Counted from the stretch's first letter, positions 9,826 through 20,830 are shown. The stretch: DNA of 64,000 nucleotides from Euglena gracilis (GCA_039621445.1 CP154954.1:70460150-70524149); one strand, 5' to 3'. A program made the numbers and translations. The notes: generated from the letters alone by a model not told the origin.

Positions 9826-10515
9826 TCCTTTTTTATGGTTTCGACTTTCTGGGGGGGCACCTGTAACTTTCCTTCCTGGAAGTTTAGTTGAAAACCCAGA
9901 TGGGCCACCACTTGTGTGGGCTGCAGGGTGGACTTTTTCACATTGATTTTGAACCGTGAATTCAGCAAATGACGACTCGGCATCCAGTTAAATAAACACC
10001 TGGATGCATCTTTTTGTGAACATTTTTTCGCATGTTTTCATCACTGACATGAAAATTTGGGGCATTAAATTTGGCCCAAAGCAGCCTGTATGGAATTCCC
10101 AGGTCTGCCCCCCTACCTGATGCCTCAAAAGTGTTCTTAGGCCTGGACTTAATAGAACATGAAAATAGGCATTTTTAGGTCGATTTTTGCGTCCCACTGG
10201 CCATTTTCCAAAACTGGAAAAATGTGCTAGATATGACCCGGTTTGAAAGGTTTTACTTGAAACTGCTGATTTATTTCTCTGCAGTCGCTGATCATTTTCC
10301 ATTTTGTTGTTCCCCCCTCTGGTTTCGAAATTTGAAACCATGGGATTAAATGCTGGGTGTCTGAATCCTAAACTCGTTTTATTGACGTACTTTTTTCGTA
10401 ATCCAATAGGTTTTTTTCTGCCCGTTTCGGTTCCAGCTTGGCTCTGGGTTTTGGGTGGGTGGACAACTTTAAGGGATGTACCCAGGGGGTTGAATTCCAT
10501 TTTGGCAATTGACAT
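9826..10515 (-). pseudogene. Degenerate DIRS-type RT fragment (A1)
   Basis: The - strand reads GGQTWEFHTGCFGPNLMPQIF, the counterpart of SDLWEFQGACFGLSTLPKLF in element B (RT palm). A thumb segment follows: VKKSTLQPTQVVAHLGFQLN, then LQVPPQK (B: VFTPTQRLQHLGF, LEVPPHK). The YLDD motif is destroyed and frames are shifted. Confidence 0.7.
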
Positions 10516-10740
10516 CTAGCTGGGGTGGGGGCATTGTTTTGACCACCATTTTGATTTTTCTGAAGTCTCTTGTACAGGGAGGTATCTCCCCGTCTTTCCT
10601 CCATTTCCCCTCCATTTGAGTTTATTTCCTGAATTAGATGATAATTTTGGGGCTGGGTGGGGTGTTGGACATTTCGCATCTCCTATAGCCCTTAGGGCTT
10701 GAACCCTTGTAAAAAGCAAATGTTCCTGGGTGGATTTGTA

Positions 10741-10776
10741 TGCACTCTTCTCTCTCTCTCTCTCTGTCTCTCTCCG
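10741..10776 (+). repeat. (TC)n microsatellite
   Basis: CTTCTCTCTCTCTCTCTCTG followed by TCTCTCTCC. Located in A1; the related A2 position (about 14,930) has only a short TCATCTCTTCTC, so expansion came after the copies diverged. Confidence 0.7.
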
Positions 10777-10992
10777 GAGGATCTTGTTACTGGATTACAT
10801 ACCAGAGGGGTTACTGCCCCTGTTTGGCCTATCTGGTCTGCTTGATTTTGATGGGGTTGGTAGCCATACCACAGGGGGTCCTCTAAGTGTCCCCCCCTTC
10901 CTGTTGCCAGCTGGTCCTTGGGGGGCTATCTTCCTCCTGGGGATGGGCAGGGGGCTGCCCATTTAAATACAAAGCCCTTGCAGGGCTGTACA

Positions 10993-11658
10993 TTAGCTTC
11001 CGGTGGGCTTGTGAAGGAGCACAGCTGAGGCTTTTTTGTAATTTCTGACCTTCTTATTGAAACTTTCTGGCCCCAGCAACCTTGATGATAAAGGCCCCAG
11101 TGGCCTGATTGGGTTCTGGGTCGCCATGCCCATTTCAAATCTTGAGGGGTTCTTGGGGCCCCACCATTGACCCGGGGGGGGGTGGTGTGATTGAGAAAGG
11201 ATGGGGCTGGTGCGTCTGACGTTTTCTTCGCCTGCCATGTCCTGTGGGGTCTGGGTTCTGGTGACCACCTTGGCCTTTGTTCCAGCGACTTTGGATGCTG
11301 TAGATGCCTTCATGGCCGGTTTTGCCGTCGTGTCCTTTGTTGCCATTGTTGCCTGTGCCGTTTTGGCTGCCATATACCCTCTTAAATGCATTGTGTGTTT
11401 TGAATTGTTGGCCCCCATGGCCCTGGTTCCAATGGCCGTAGTGGTCTGTCTCTGCCCCTTGCGGAGATTTCTGACCACTGTCTGCCAGGGTCCGTGGCCA
11501 TCACTTTGGGGTTTCGGTTGTGGAAGTTTCTTTTGGGGAAATTTCTTTTGGGGAAGGGGCAGCCACGTTTCGCCACAGTCGACCCGCGCCGTCAGGTTTT
11601 CCAGCTGCTGATGCTCCCTCTTGAAGTTCTCTAGCGTTGTTCGCCTTGGAAATTGCAT
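10993..11658 (-). CDS. Gag-like ORF of A1
   Basis: A 222-codon open - strand frame, Lys/Gln/Thr-rich in the middle (TAQATMATKDTTAKPAMKA) and Pro-rich later, similar over its length to the interrupted gag of A2 (22,607-22,104 plus 15,353-15,063). Its place before RT fits Gag. No zinc knuckle is visible. A second open frame overlaps (reading MGLVRL... on the + strand) and is taken as a shadow. Confidence 0.45.
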   Translation of the reverse strand: MQFPRRTTLENFKREHQQLENLTARVDCGETWLPLPQKKFPQKKLPQPKPQSDGHGPWQTVVRNLRKGQRQTTTAIGTRAMGANNSKHTMHLRGYMAAKTAQATMATKDTTAKPAMKASTASKVAGTKAKVVTRTQTPQDMAGEENVRRTSPILSQSHHPPPGQWWGPKNPSRFEMGMATQNPIRPLGPLSSRLLGPESFNKKVRNYKKASAVLLHKPTGS

Positions 11659-12027
11659 CTTTCATTGAAATCTTTCCGAAACTTCAACAGTTTCAGCTTT
11701 GAGGTTCTGCATGAGCGTCTTGTTCTGGATAATTTTATTTGATTGTCTTCTTTTTCTTCCAATTGATAAGGTGTTTGACATTCCTTTCTTCTTGGTGTCG
11801 AAGGGCAAATTAAGAATCAGCCAACTCCGGCGGCAAAGGCACTAGGCAGGGACTCTTAACCCAACGCAGCAAACAATCCAAACAGCACCGCCAGCGAGCA
11901 AGGCATGGCCTCACAAGGGCAAAGTGCGGAGTCCGAGGTGTTTCTCTCTATGCCCTGTTTTCTTTTGTGCCGAACGGGAAATTGGAAGCCAACGGGAACA
12001 ATAGGCACGAATCCCAACCATCATCAA

Positions 12028-12100
12028 TCGTACTCCCACGAGGCAAAAACGACAGGGGATGAAAGGACACCGACGCCGAAGCACGAAGACCCTGTGAGGC
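12028..12100 (+). repeat. Left terminus of A2
   Basis: TCGTACTCCCACGAGGCAAA... about 80% identical to the reverse complement of the internal complementary region at 12,320-12,392. It is followed (12,096-12,190) by the inverted terminal repeat unit with the CGGCGGTGTTGTTTGGATTG core. Confidence 0.65.
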
Positions 12101-12319
12101 CATGCCTTGCTCGCGGCGGTGTTGTTTGGATTGTTTGCTGCTTTGTGTTAGGAGGTCCCGCTCAGTGCCGCCTCGCCGGAGTTGGCTGACGATACTGCTC
12201 CGACTTGGCGACGTGACTGCTTGCGCGTTTTTGGGTTCCCCCGCCTTCTGCCCCCCCTGGCCCCCATTTTCTGACGGAGGGCTTTTGAAGACAAAATTTC
12301 TTTTACGGGTGACGGGGTT

Positions 12320-12427
12320 GGGCTCACAAGGTCTTTGTGCTTCGCCCTCGGTGTCTCTTCCTCCCTGGTCGGTCTGCCTCGAGGGAGTACGAGACACCTC
12401 GGGCTCCGCACTTTGTCCTTGTGAGGC
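12320..12427 (-). repeat. Internal complementary region (ICR) of A2
   Basis: The reverse complement reads as the right end (GGCCTCACAAGGACAAAG...CCCGAGGTGTC) fused to the left end (TCGTACTCCCTCGAGGC...). DIRS elements use such a region as template to complete both termini during cDNA circle formation. It lies in the C-terminal part of the recombinase frame, exactly as in element B. Confidence 0.7.
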
Positions 12428-13479
12428 CTGATTGTGCACTGGAATTATGGGGGCCAGGGCATTCTTCAAGGCACCTTTGGCTCCAAGTTGTTGATAATGG
12501 GCTGTAAAAGCCTTCACCCCCCTCCACTGGACAAATTCACAAACTTGTTGGGCAGAAAGGACCAAGTGTTTGAGTTAACCAACTCATGCCCCCCTGGTGG
12601 GGTGGCCCCCCCACACCTGGTGGGTTACCCCTTTATTGGCCAAAAATTCTTTGGTGATAGAAGCAACGGTGTCTGCACGTATGGCCCTGAGGGGGGGTCT
12701 AAATGAAATCAGAAGGGGGCCCCCAGGTATGACGAATGAACGTGTGGCAGCCACATAAGACATCACTGAATGAAAGGGGCTTATTTGTGGACATTGGGGA
12801 ATGGACACCACCCTCTCCCACTTGTGAAACTTCTGGCCTTTACACTTAAGTTTGATGTAGGGTGCTCCATCCAACAGACTGGTGGTTCGTTTGACTTGTT
12901 CCAAGTCAGAATATCTGAAAAAAACGGAGGGTTTGCGAGCAAAAATAAGCTGTGTACAGAATGTACAAATATCAGTGGACACTGAGACCTTGGCCAGTCA
13001 CACCGGGAGGATTGGGGGGGGGGATCCCAAAATGCTGCATACTTCTCCAGATTCTTGTTCCAAAGCCTCTTGTAAGGGGTCAACATGGTGTGGAATCAGC
13101 CCACAAAACCCAGGAATCAGAAGCACAGCACTGTATGCATTACGGGCTTGGGCCTTAGAAAATTGAATAATTGTATTAAAGAGTCAGCCACTTGTTCTGT
13201 GGTGGCTTCAGGGGGGGGCACCCCCATTTGCTCCAAAAATACCCAGAGAAGTGCAAAAGCACTATGATAACGTTTTCAACTGGGGTTTCTCCCCAAGAAA
13301 TCGTCAATTGTGTTAACCTGAATTTCTTTCCTCTCCAATATTTGCTTGAGCAAGTCCTGCAAAGGAGGGGCCACCAGGGGGGTGTGAACATACCGTTGTA
13401 GGGGGTTATTTTCAGGCAGGGGTTCCTTGAACTTTCATTTTATTAATTGGGCCACCGGGTGGCTGAATCCCAGTAAGGG

Positions 13480-14050
13480 GTGACCATCAAAACTTTGGTC
13501 TGGGGAAACATTTTCAACCTGGGAAGAAATTTTGCATTATTGACCATGGGGGGTTTGCATAAAGATCCTCCATCTTGTCCAGTGGACGTTGTAAGTCATT
13601 TGCTGCTGTGGCCTCCCAGTCGGGTCATCTGGCCACGAAATTGGCGATTTTTTTGTTGCCTGCAGAGGCAAAAAAAATTCTTCCAAGTTTATGAAATTTC
13701 GGAATTGCTGTCTTAACCATTCAAAAGGTTGGGGGTCTAAGGAGTAATTCCCCTGGTCCATTTCCCATCTGCTTGTGGGGTCTGCCAGGCATTCTTTTGA
13801 AGGCACCCAGTTGACTTGGAGGTTTACTTGGTGCTCTATGCACCATTTATAATCTTAGCATTTTGTTGAAGGGGTCAGTTCTCCCCCCCATTTGGTCAGG
13901 TAATAGTAAATTACCTGGTTGTCTAAGGACAAAGAAACTGTTTCCCCGGGTTTGCTCAAACCTTTCACTGTGCTGTTTGCTGCACTGAGATCCTTTACAT
14001 TTATGTGGAAAGTAGAGTCTTTTCTCCAACATTCCTGAACAAATTCTCAT
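13480..14050 (-). pseudogene. RNase H region of A2, degenerate
   Basis: The - strand contains HINVKDLSAANSTVKGLSKP, SLDNQVIYYYLTKWGG (another frame) and CLADPTSRWEMDQGNYSLDP, collinear with B (HINVKELMAAVQTVKAFAQP, NVDNQVALSYLTKWGG, MLADPLTRWDQDRGDYTLCP). Several shifts are present. Confidence 0.75.
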
Positions 14051-14596
14051 GTGCGGATGTCCAGCACCCCAACCCCCCAGGCATGGGTGCTGCTGTCCGA
14101 GTGTAATTCCCTGGTTGCATTTTGGGGAAAGTGTCTGCCCCCCAGGTGTCCATCAGAATTTTTATTTCCATTAAGTGAGCCTTGATTTTCTGAGAAATGG
14201 GGTGTTTTGAGACCCAGAGGACTGTGGACTTTGCCACCAAAAAAATTGCAGGGAATCCGTAAAAGCCCTTAAAAGGGTCAGGGCTATTAGGTTGCATCTT
14301 ATTTGTCCCAAAATGGCAGCGAACTGCCTTTTTGACATGTAATCTTTTTTCACAATTTTTACAAGCTCCTTTTTTATGGTTTTGAATTTCTGGGGGGGCA
14401 CCTGTAACTTTCCTTCCTGGAAGTTTAGTTGAAAACCCAGATGGGCTACCACTTGTGTGGGCTGCAGGGTGGACTTTTTCACGTTGATTTTGAACCGTTT
14501 GTTCCTCCTTGTGGTTTCGAAATTAGAAACCATGTGATCAAAAGCTGGGTGTCTCAATCCCATACTCGTTTTATTGACCCAGTTTTTGTAACCCAA
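14051..14596 (-). pseudogene. RT thumb remnant of A2 with palm deleted
   Basis: The - strand frame 14,596-14,171 reads NVKKSTLQPTQVVAHLGFQL and LQVPPQKFKTIKKELVKIV, then SKRQFAAILGQIRCNLIALT. These match the thumb of B (RLQHLGFIIDLEK, EVPPHKLKTIRKELGKVV, RKIASILGQVRSYLPAL). Upstream, the reading passes directly from SNFETTRRNKRF to this segment. In A1 about 340 bp encoding the palm lie between these points. Confidence 0.75.
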
Positions 14597-15062
14597 CAGT
14601 TTTTTTTTCTGCCCGGTTCGGGTCCAGGTTGGCTCTGGGTTCTGGGTGGGTGGAAAACTTTAGGGAAATTATTCAAGGGGGTTTAATTCCATCTTTTATC
14701 AATTGACATGTGGCTGGGGGGCATTTTTTGACCACCATTTTAGACTTTTCTAAAGTCTCTGGTACAGGGGGGTATCAATCCATTTTCCTCCATGGAATTT
14801 ATGTCCTGAATTAGATGATTATTTTGGGGCTGGGTGGGGGTGCTGGACATTTCACATCCCCTATAGCCCCTAGGGCTTGAGCCCTTGAAAAAAGCAAGTG
14901 TTCCTGGGGGGATGTGCGTGCACTCTCATCTCTTCTCACTAGCTCTCTGGAGGATGTTGTTTTTGGAACACATACCATAGGGCTTACTGCCCCTGTTTGG
15001 CCTAACTTGCCTGCTTGATGTTGATGGGGTTGGTAGGCATACCATAGGGGGGCCTCTGAGGG

Positions 15063-15351
15063 TCACCCCCTTGTTGATTGAACAGGAACAAATGCTGGTG
15101 GGGAGTCTCCCACTTCCTGTTGCCAGCTGGCACTTGGGGGGCCATCTTTCTCCTGGGGCGGGGCAGGGGGCTGCCTATTTAAACACAAAGCCCTTGAAGG
15201 GCTATCCATTAGCTTCTGTGGCGCCTGTGAAGGACCCGCTGGTGATTTTGTTGTAATCTCTGTTATTCTTGTTGACCTTTCTGGCCCCAGTGGCCTTGAT
15301 GATAACCTAAAAAGCCCCAATGGCCTGACTGGGTTCTGGGTCGCCATTCCC
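15063..15351 (-). pseudogene. Gag 3' part of A2, left of the T2 insertion
   Basis: The - strand reads GMATQNPVRPLG..., the direct continuation of the A1 sequence GMATQNPIRPLGPLSSRLLG. The upstream half of the same gag lies at 22,104-22,607, on the far side of T2. Confidence 0.65.
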
Positions 15352-15355
15352 ATTT

Positions 15356-16457
15356 TGAGGACCTTTTGAGATCGACCGCTGGGCGGCGGAGTTGCTCTTT
15401 TTAGATGGCGTTTTCTTTGGGCGGTTTAGCTCTAAATTTAAGGCTTTGTAAAGATTTCCATTAAAATTCCCTCTCCTAGGGCGCACATGATTTGGTTGTC
15501 CAAGGAGAGAGATTGAGTGATGCTAGGTATTCCCAAATGGTGATCTTGGGTCTATTTAGTATATTTTTAAGCTTTTTATGATTTTTTTTCGTTTGGACTT
15601 AAGGAAAAATGTTGGATTTGGTGAGCGCGCTTGCAAGCGCTTGGAACAGATTTTTCTTAAGTTGGCGCCTGAGTTCCTGTTGTTTTTGCAGGGGTTTACA
15701 AAGCTCAATAATGATGGAATTGAACATTATTTATCAAAATCAACCTTAATTTTGACCAGAGTTGGTTGATTTTTATGCAATGGGCAAGAATTTGGGTTTT
15801 GAGGGCGCTTAGGAATCAGCACACTCAATCCTGAATTTAAATGCCCATCAAGGGCATCAAAATAATTTTTTCCTCACAGGGTTTTCCTCTTTACCTGTTT
15901 CACCATTGCACTTGTTGTGGCAATTACATTCAATTACAATCAAGTATTGAATTAGGAATTTCATTTGCAAATGGAAGGTTCACAAATTGAGAGCAGTCAA
16001 TCATTTGAGGAAGGTGAGGTTTGCCTTCCCCCCACCTCATCAGTGGGAAAAGGGGCAGGGGGGTGGGACTCTTCACCTCAGGCAACCACAGGCCAAATTT
16101 CACCCCCAAACCCCCTTTCTGGCCCAGAAACTGTGAGAAATGACACCAAGGGGGGGGGGTGTTGGCTCTCACTGGTTCAGCTGAGCAGGGAGGGGTTGAA
16201 ACCCCAAAGGCATCCCCCTTGGAGATCCCAGTGAAACCCCCCTCAGGGGTCAGGGAGGATACACTGGGAAGTTACTCCTTGGAAATGATGGCCCAGTTTC
16301 GGCCACAGGGGGGGGGGGCCAGGATGAGAACAATTTACGACACAAGTCGGCTCGAGGAGCCAAAAAAAAAACGATCCCACGCCGGAAACTGGCGCGGGGC
16401 GGGGGTTTCCGCTTACCCCAGTACTGCCGTGGGACATGGCAGCATGGGTGTGAAACA
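15356..16457 (+). repeat. 5' LTR of T2
   Basis: Starts TGAGGACCTTTTGAGATCGA and ends GGGTGTGAAACA; 1102 bp. The second copy at 21,003 aligns from first to last base, with small indels in G runs. Short open frames inside are shared with the other LTR and treated as non-coding. Confidence 0.92.
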
Positions 16458-16469
16458 TGGTAAGCAGAG
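16458..16469 (+). promoter_or_regulatory. Primer binding site of T2
   Basis: TGGTAAGCAGAG abuts the LTR end. It begins TGG as tRNA 3' ends (CCA) require and is close to the initiator-Met type TGGTATCAGAG. Confidence 0.6.
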
Positions 16470-16507
16470 TTTTCTGACTCACAAATTATTAAAGCTCCTA
16501 TGTGAAG

Positions 16508-17175
16508 GATGACGCCCACATTGTCGTTTGCTTTCAGGATAAGCTCAAAGTTTCACGAGGGGACGGCAAGAAGGGTTCCAAGAAAAGGATTTCTTGTGAA
16601 GCATCCGACATTGAGGCATTGTCAAAAATTTAATCACTGTTGTGCAGTGAATTAATTTTACAACACGTTAAGCCAGACAAACCATTTGTTTTAAGAGTGG
16701 ATGCCAGATAGTATGCGGTTGGCGCCACCCTTGAACAGTTGGTTGGGGAGGATAGGGATCCTACTCCAGAAGACGTACGGGCCAAGCGTACTGTGCCTGT
16801 CGCCTTCATGAGTAGGAAGCTAACGGGCAGCCAAAGAAACCGGGTACCTAGGGAACAGGAGACTTATGCCATGCACTAGAACCTCTCTAGCCCAAGATCC
16901 TAGATCCTTGTGGTCAGTGATAACCAGGACGAGCTGCAACCCAATCCATGATTCCAACTTTCGTAAGGGGGAGAAGGGATAGGTTGCATCATTTTTTTTA
17001 TCAAAATGTGACTTGTCGGTTGGGTATATCACAGGGCGGGATAATACCATAGCCGATTTGTTGTCAAGATGGGCTCACCCCGCCTCCCAAGGCTTGAAGG
17101 ACGTTTCAAGGCATGGGTCAGCCCTTGACACCGAAGAAACGAGGGAAATCATTCAAACTGAAAAATTGGAAGAGG
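16508..17175 (+). pseudogene. RT tail and RNase H of T2, with an internal inversion
   Basis: The + strand reads QDKLKVSRGDGKKG (RT tail), KPFVLRVDAR-stop-YAVGATLEQ, VPVAFMSRKLTGSQ and QETYAM. Then, on the opposite strand only (about 16,985-16,873), come RKLESWIGLQLVLVITDHKD and LGSWAREVL. The + strand resumes with VGYITGRDNTIADLLSRWAH. T1 has the same blocks in normal order (KWARWIGLQPVLVLTDHKAL between AYAVV and VPGKQHLPAD). Stops TAA and TAG also occur. Confidence 0.85.
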
Positions 17176-17690
17176 CAGAACGTATGTGGCTACCGTGGAC
17201 CAACCAACCACAGCCAACACATACATTCGTGGAGTCACCACACGGGGTGGTGCTACCACCGGGTCCGAGGATGCGGGTGGATGGTGCGCACGACCAGAGG
17301 ATAGGAAGTCAGAACCACCTGGAGGAACGAAACCCCAGGGTTTGGGTTCAACCTCCACGCCCAAGGGAGAAAAAGGAAAACCTGTTTCATTCTCAACTCG
17401 AGTTGACGAGTTTTGGAATGAGACAAGTCTTGTGGAGGAGGTCCAACAGCCAAGGGGGGAGCATTTTCCATTGACACCCACTTCTATACCAGCTTCGCCA
17501 ACGACGCCAACCCCTGAACCTGCTGCTGCGGCTACCACTGAGCTACCTGGGGCAGACCGAGAATCAGCTGTGTTGTCTTCAGGTGGTTTGAGTGGTGAGG
17601 GGGGGGGAAGCTACATCTACAACCGATCCTCACCCATCCCCCCTTGGTTTTGTGTGGGATTTATCGTGGAAGGAGGGTGATCTGAAATGT
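17176..17690 (+). other. Pro/Thr-rich spacer between RNase H and integrase of T2
   Basis: A 165-codon + strand frame, rich in T, P, G and A (TPTSIPASPTTPTPEPAAAAT). It contains PRGEHFPLTP, the counterpart of PGQHFPLDGP in the same place in T1. It is part of Pol rather than a separate gene. Confidence 0.5.
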
Positions 17691-17729
17691 TCCCGTTGGT
17701 CACCAATTTTTTCAGGCTACCCAAGATTC

Positions 17730-18890
17730 AAAGGTGCCGTGTCCTGAAAATATCAAGGTTTTTGGTGACAAAATGTTTTTCGAGGAGATGCTTTGTGTGC
17801 CCAAATCTCTCCAAGAAAAACTCATTCGGGATCACCACTCGTACCAAGGGCATGTGTGATTCCCACGGCTATGGGAATGCATGACCCTACTCACTCGCTC
17901 GAAAATTTGCTAAATGAGTCATGGGCCTTTGTAGGATTTGCCAAGCGTGCCGAAGGCCGGCGAGTCTTAAGGTTTAAGCAGAATTTACACCCATACCCCC
18001 AGCCGTGATGTATTCGGTGGTCCTTGACATGTTTAGCATGCCTCTCGTGGTGTGGGAAAGAAATTCTTACGACTCCATGCCTGTGTGTGCGGATCGTCAC
18101 TCCGGTTGGTTAGTGGCGTTCCCCCGGCTAGCAAAAGGATTTATGGGAGCCAAGGCAGCCAAGCAAATGCTGTTGCATGCTTGGAGACCTTTTGGTGTCC
18201 CATCCATTATTACTTCCGATCTAGGCTCAAATTTTGTCGCCGGTTGGTGGCAGACAGTGTGTGCCTTAATGGGAATTAGGCAAGCCTACTCCCAAGCCTA
18301 ACATCAACAGGCGAATGGTAGGGCGGAGAGGGCTGGCCAACAAATAATGGAATGGCTTAAGAAAATTTAGGTTGAGGACAAGTTGAATTGGTGTGAAGCC
18401 CTCCCCCAAGCACTGGACCGTATCCATGATACGCCGGGGGAGAGTGGCCTAAGCCCATTTCAAGTCTTGTTCGGTCGACACCGTTCATTGGGTGGTTTAC
18501 CTTATGAACCGTTAAGGGATTGTGAAGGTGCCAGATCATTTTTCTCTCGGCAAAGAGAAATTGATTTGGTAGTGGCTGGCAAAATGAATAATTTGCATCC
18601 CAAGCAATGTGCTCGGGCCAACCGTGGTTTGGACGGTTGGGAGCCATTGGAGGTGGGGAATCTGGTGGGGTACCTGAGACCCCCCGATAGTGGCACAAAA
18701 TTGGATTCCCGTTGGTTAGGCCTTTGCATGGTCACCGCAATGGAGAGAATTCACTCCTGCCTAATTGAAGTCAAACCAGGCCATATTATGAAGGCCCATC
18801 GGAAGGCTTTGAAGGTGTATGTGGAGGACCCCACATATGATAAGCCTATCCCCCTATTTTTCCACCGGCGGACGGTACCTGAAGCGGAAG
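17730..18890 (+). pseudogene. Integrase of T2
   Basis: Zinc module part: MLCVPKSLQEKLIRDHHSYQ near 17,780-17,840. Core: SVVLDMFSMPLV (D), SIITSDLGSNFVAGWW (D), QANGRAERAGQQIMEW (E), with a TAA directly before HQQANG and a TAG after EWLKKI. The C-terminal module is NLVGYLRPPDSGTKLDSRWL and IEVKPGHIMKAH. The catalytic triad is conserved but stops break the frame. T1 and T2 integrases are alike in motifs but clearly diverged, indicating different families. Confidence 0.88.
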
Positions 18891-18892
18891 GT

Positions 18893-19036
18893 GCCCCAGA
18901 TACCTGGTTGGTGGATAAAATCCTAAACCACAAGTTCGTTAAGGGAAAATTGTTATTCTTAACGAAGTGGCAAGGGTTTGAGAGGCAAATTGGGAACCGG
19001 TTGAACATTTTTTCCAGGAGTATAATAGTGGCGTAA
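18893..19036 (+). pseudogene. Chromodomain of T2, truncated
   Basis: In frame with the integrase C-terminus: DTWLVDKILNHKFVKGKLLF, then LTKWQGFE. The NTWEP-like end is lost; the sequence IGNRLNIFSRSI results from a shift. Confidence 0.75.
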
Positions 19037-19039
19037 TAG

Positions 19040-20200
19040 CGTATTGCCTGGGAAAATGGTTGCCGTTAGACGTCTCCAAGGAATTAAAGACAACGGCAAC
19101 CTGAAAAAAAGGAAAATGAGGTGAAAAAGGGCCTGGCGTGGTTGCCTGGGGAGGGGGAGGTCCCATTCTATGCCCATTCACAGATGCATGTGGACCCCAT
19201 CATAGGGCTGAGTCCCTGGAAAAAGTGACGGGAGTTTCCTCGTCATTGGTTTCATTTTTTATTTTTGTCCTGAAGTTTTCATTCACCACCACACCCTGGT
19301 TTGGGTAAAGCTGGTGTGGGCAATCGAGGACATTTCATTGCCCCCGTTGATTTTTCTGCCATTTTCCATTGAACTCCCGTGAAAGGATTTCGAAGGTGAA
19401 TGAAAGATTCTCGTGGCTAGGGGGAAACTAGACAGGGAGCTTATTCTATTTTTATTTTTTACGGGTTGGTGTTTTCCAAACAAAGAATCCCACGCTGGAA
19501 CGGGAAGGGATATTGCCACCAACAACAGAAGAAAAACGTTGAAAGAGTACACGATTGCCACCCGTTTTGTTTGTGTTGTTGTCGGTTGATTCCGGTTTCG
19601 AAGGTTCACCTAAAACTCCTAAAGAGGACAAACCACCGGAAGCACAAACGAGTTTGTTCTCTTGACAACCTTCTCTAAGTATTGGAGATGGGGGAGGTAA
19701 ATTGACAATGTGGCTTTGAGGTTGCCCTGTCGGTTTGGCTGGGCTAAGCCACATTGCTAAAATTTAATTTGGGGGGAAGGAACCCAACCTATAACGGTGT
19801 GCATGGTTTGCCACCACACTAAGGGAAGGCAAACCACCACCCAAGAAGGAAGAAGGACGCCGAAGACCACCGCCTTGAACATCAACAAAATTTGTCGAGG
19901 CGGAGACTTCGGCTGCCGTTGTTAAAACTGTATGTCTACCTACTCAGGTGCATCAACAATTCTGAAGCTGGGATTCTGCGGAGAAGTTACATCAACAAGC
20001 TGAGGAGTTTTGAAGGAGCCGATTTCTTGTATCGGTGTACGAGGAGCACGTGGAGTGAGAACGTGGAGATGGTATTTTTTTTCCGTTCTACCCGTGCCGC
20101 TAGCCATCTGACCTTGACGCCACACACTTTTTGCTTGCACCCCTGTCCCGAAAGAGGTATCTGTGTGTGGGGAGATTTCAGGGGGGGCAACCCAAATTGA
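19040..20200 (+). other. Non-coding 3' region of T2, first part
   Basis: No recognisable protein. Contains AT-rich stretches and short open frames on both strands without motifs. Confidence 0.4.
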
Positions 20201-20399
20201 AGGCGGTGGGCTTTGAATGGGTGGCCCGACCCTCCCTTCCCCTCTCACAGGCCGGTGGCACTTGTTGGGGGGGGGGAGGTCCCTCTTTCCAATCGGCTTG
20301 ATTGGGCTATTTTATCATACCCCCACCTTTGGGCAAGTGGGGCCCGAAACCCTGGTCGGCTTGATCGGGGGGGGGGAATGTTTTATTTCTTCCAAAAAC

Positions 20400-20830
20400 G
20401 ACCTCCCATCCGGGGGGTGGCAAGACAAGCTGTCCCTTTACCCGGGGGGGGGGGGCGGTTTGACCAAGGCTTTCCCGTCGGGTGGGGGGGCAATTCAACC
20501 CCCCTCTCGCCGGGGGGGGGGAGGCAATCGCCTCCTCAAGCCTTCCCCCTCGGGGGGGGGGGGGGGGAAGTTAAGCCCGCCTCTTGCCAGGGGGGGGGCA
20601 TGGTTTGCCCCAAGGCCTTCCTCTCGGGGGGGGGAGGGACTGATTTTCATCTATCACCGAAAGGATTTTTGGTGATAATGGACCCTCCATTCCCTTCACA
20701 GTTGGGAATACCGTGGGGGGGGGAGCTGATTTTTATGCATTCGAAAAAGGATTTTTTTGAGTGGTCTTGGACCCCATTTCCTTTCACGGTGGTGAGCGCC
20801 GTGGGGTGGGGGCGGGATCGGTGTGGTTGG
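20400..20830 (+). repeat. Degenerate tandem repeats with long G runs
   Basis: Three or four units of about 55-65 bp (GGCTTTCCCGTCGGGTGGGG; AGCCTTCCCCCTCGGGGGGG; GGCCTTCCTCTCGGGGGGGG) are followed by two units of about 105 bp starting CTGATTTTCAT and GCTGATTTTTAT, each ending at CCGTGGGG. They form a long open frame only because repeats lack stops. Confidence 0.65.

Larger units (their letters stand above)
9826..11939 (-). mobile_element. A1: truncated DIRS-like retrotransposon
   Basis: On the - strand it starts at its terminal repeat (ending GAGTCCGAGG at about 11,939), carries gag (about 11,660-10,990) and part of RT, and stops abruptly at about 9826 where similarity to A2 (from about 14,368) begins. 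It lacks RNase H and recombinase. Its value is that it shows A-family sequence without the T2 and B insertions: the T2 target (11,135-11,142) and the B target (about 11,692) are both uninterrupted here. Confidence 0.8.
11948..13100 (-). pseudogene. Tyrosine recombinase of A2, degenerate
   Basis: Two - strand frames. The first, 12,982-12,584, ends with GGHPTRGA, the H-x-x-R box. The second, from 12,565, has EFVQWRGVKAFTAHYQQLG with the nucleophilic Tyr. The B element counterparts are HWKAHSTRGEG and AFSAHYLGLG. The segment ICTFCTQLIFARKPSVFFRY matches the box-I region of B (FRLLALHRGMDLART), although the Arg context is changed. DIRS-type recombinases integrate circular cDNA without target duplication. 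A frameshift near 12,575 separates the H-x-x-R box from the Tyr. Confidence 0.75.

Noticed and set aside
15965-16512. ORFs inside the T2 LTR (MQMEGSQ..., MLALTG...)
   Set aside because: They recur in both LTRs with frameshifts and have no known domain; treated as non-coding LTR.
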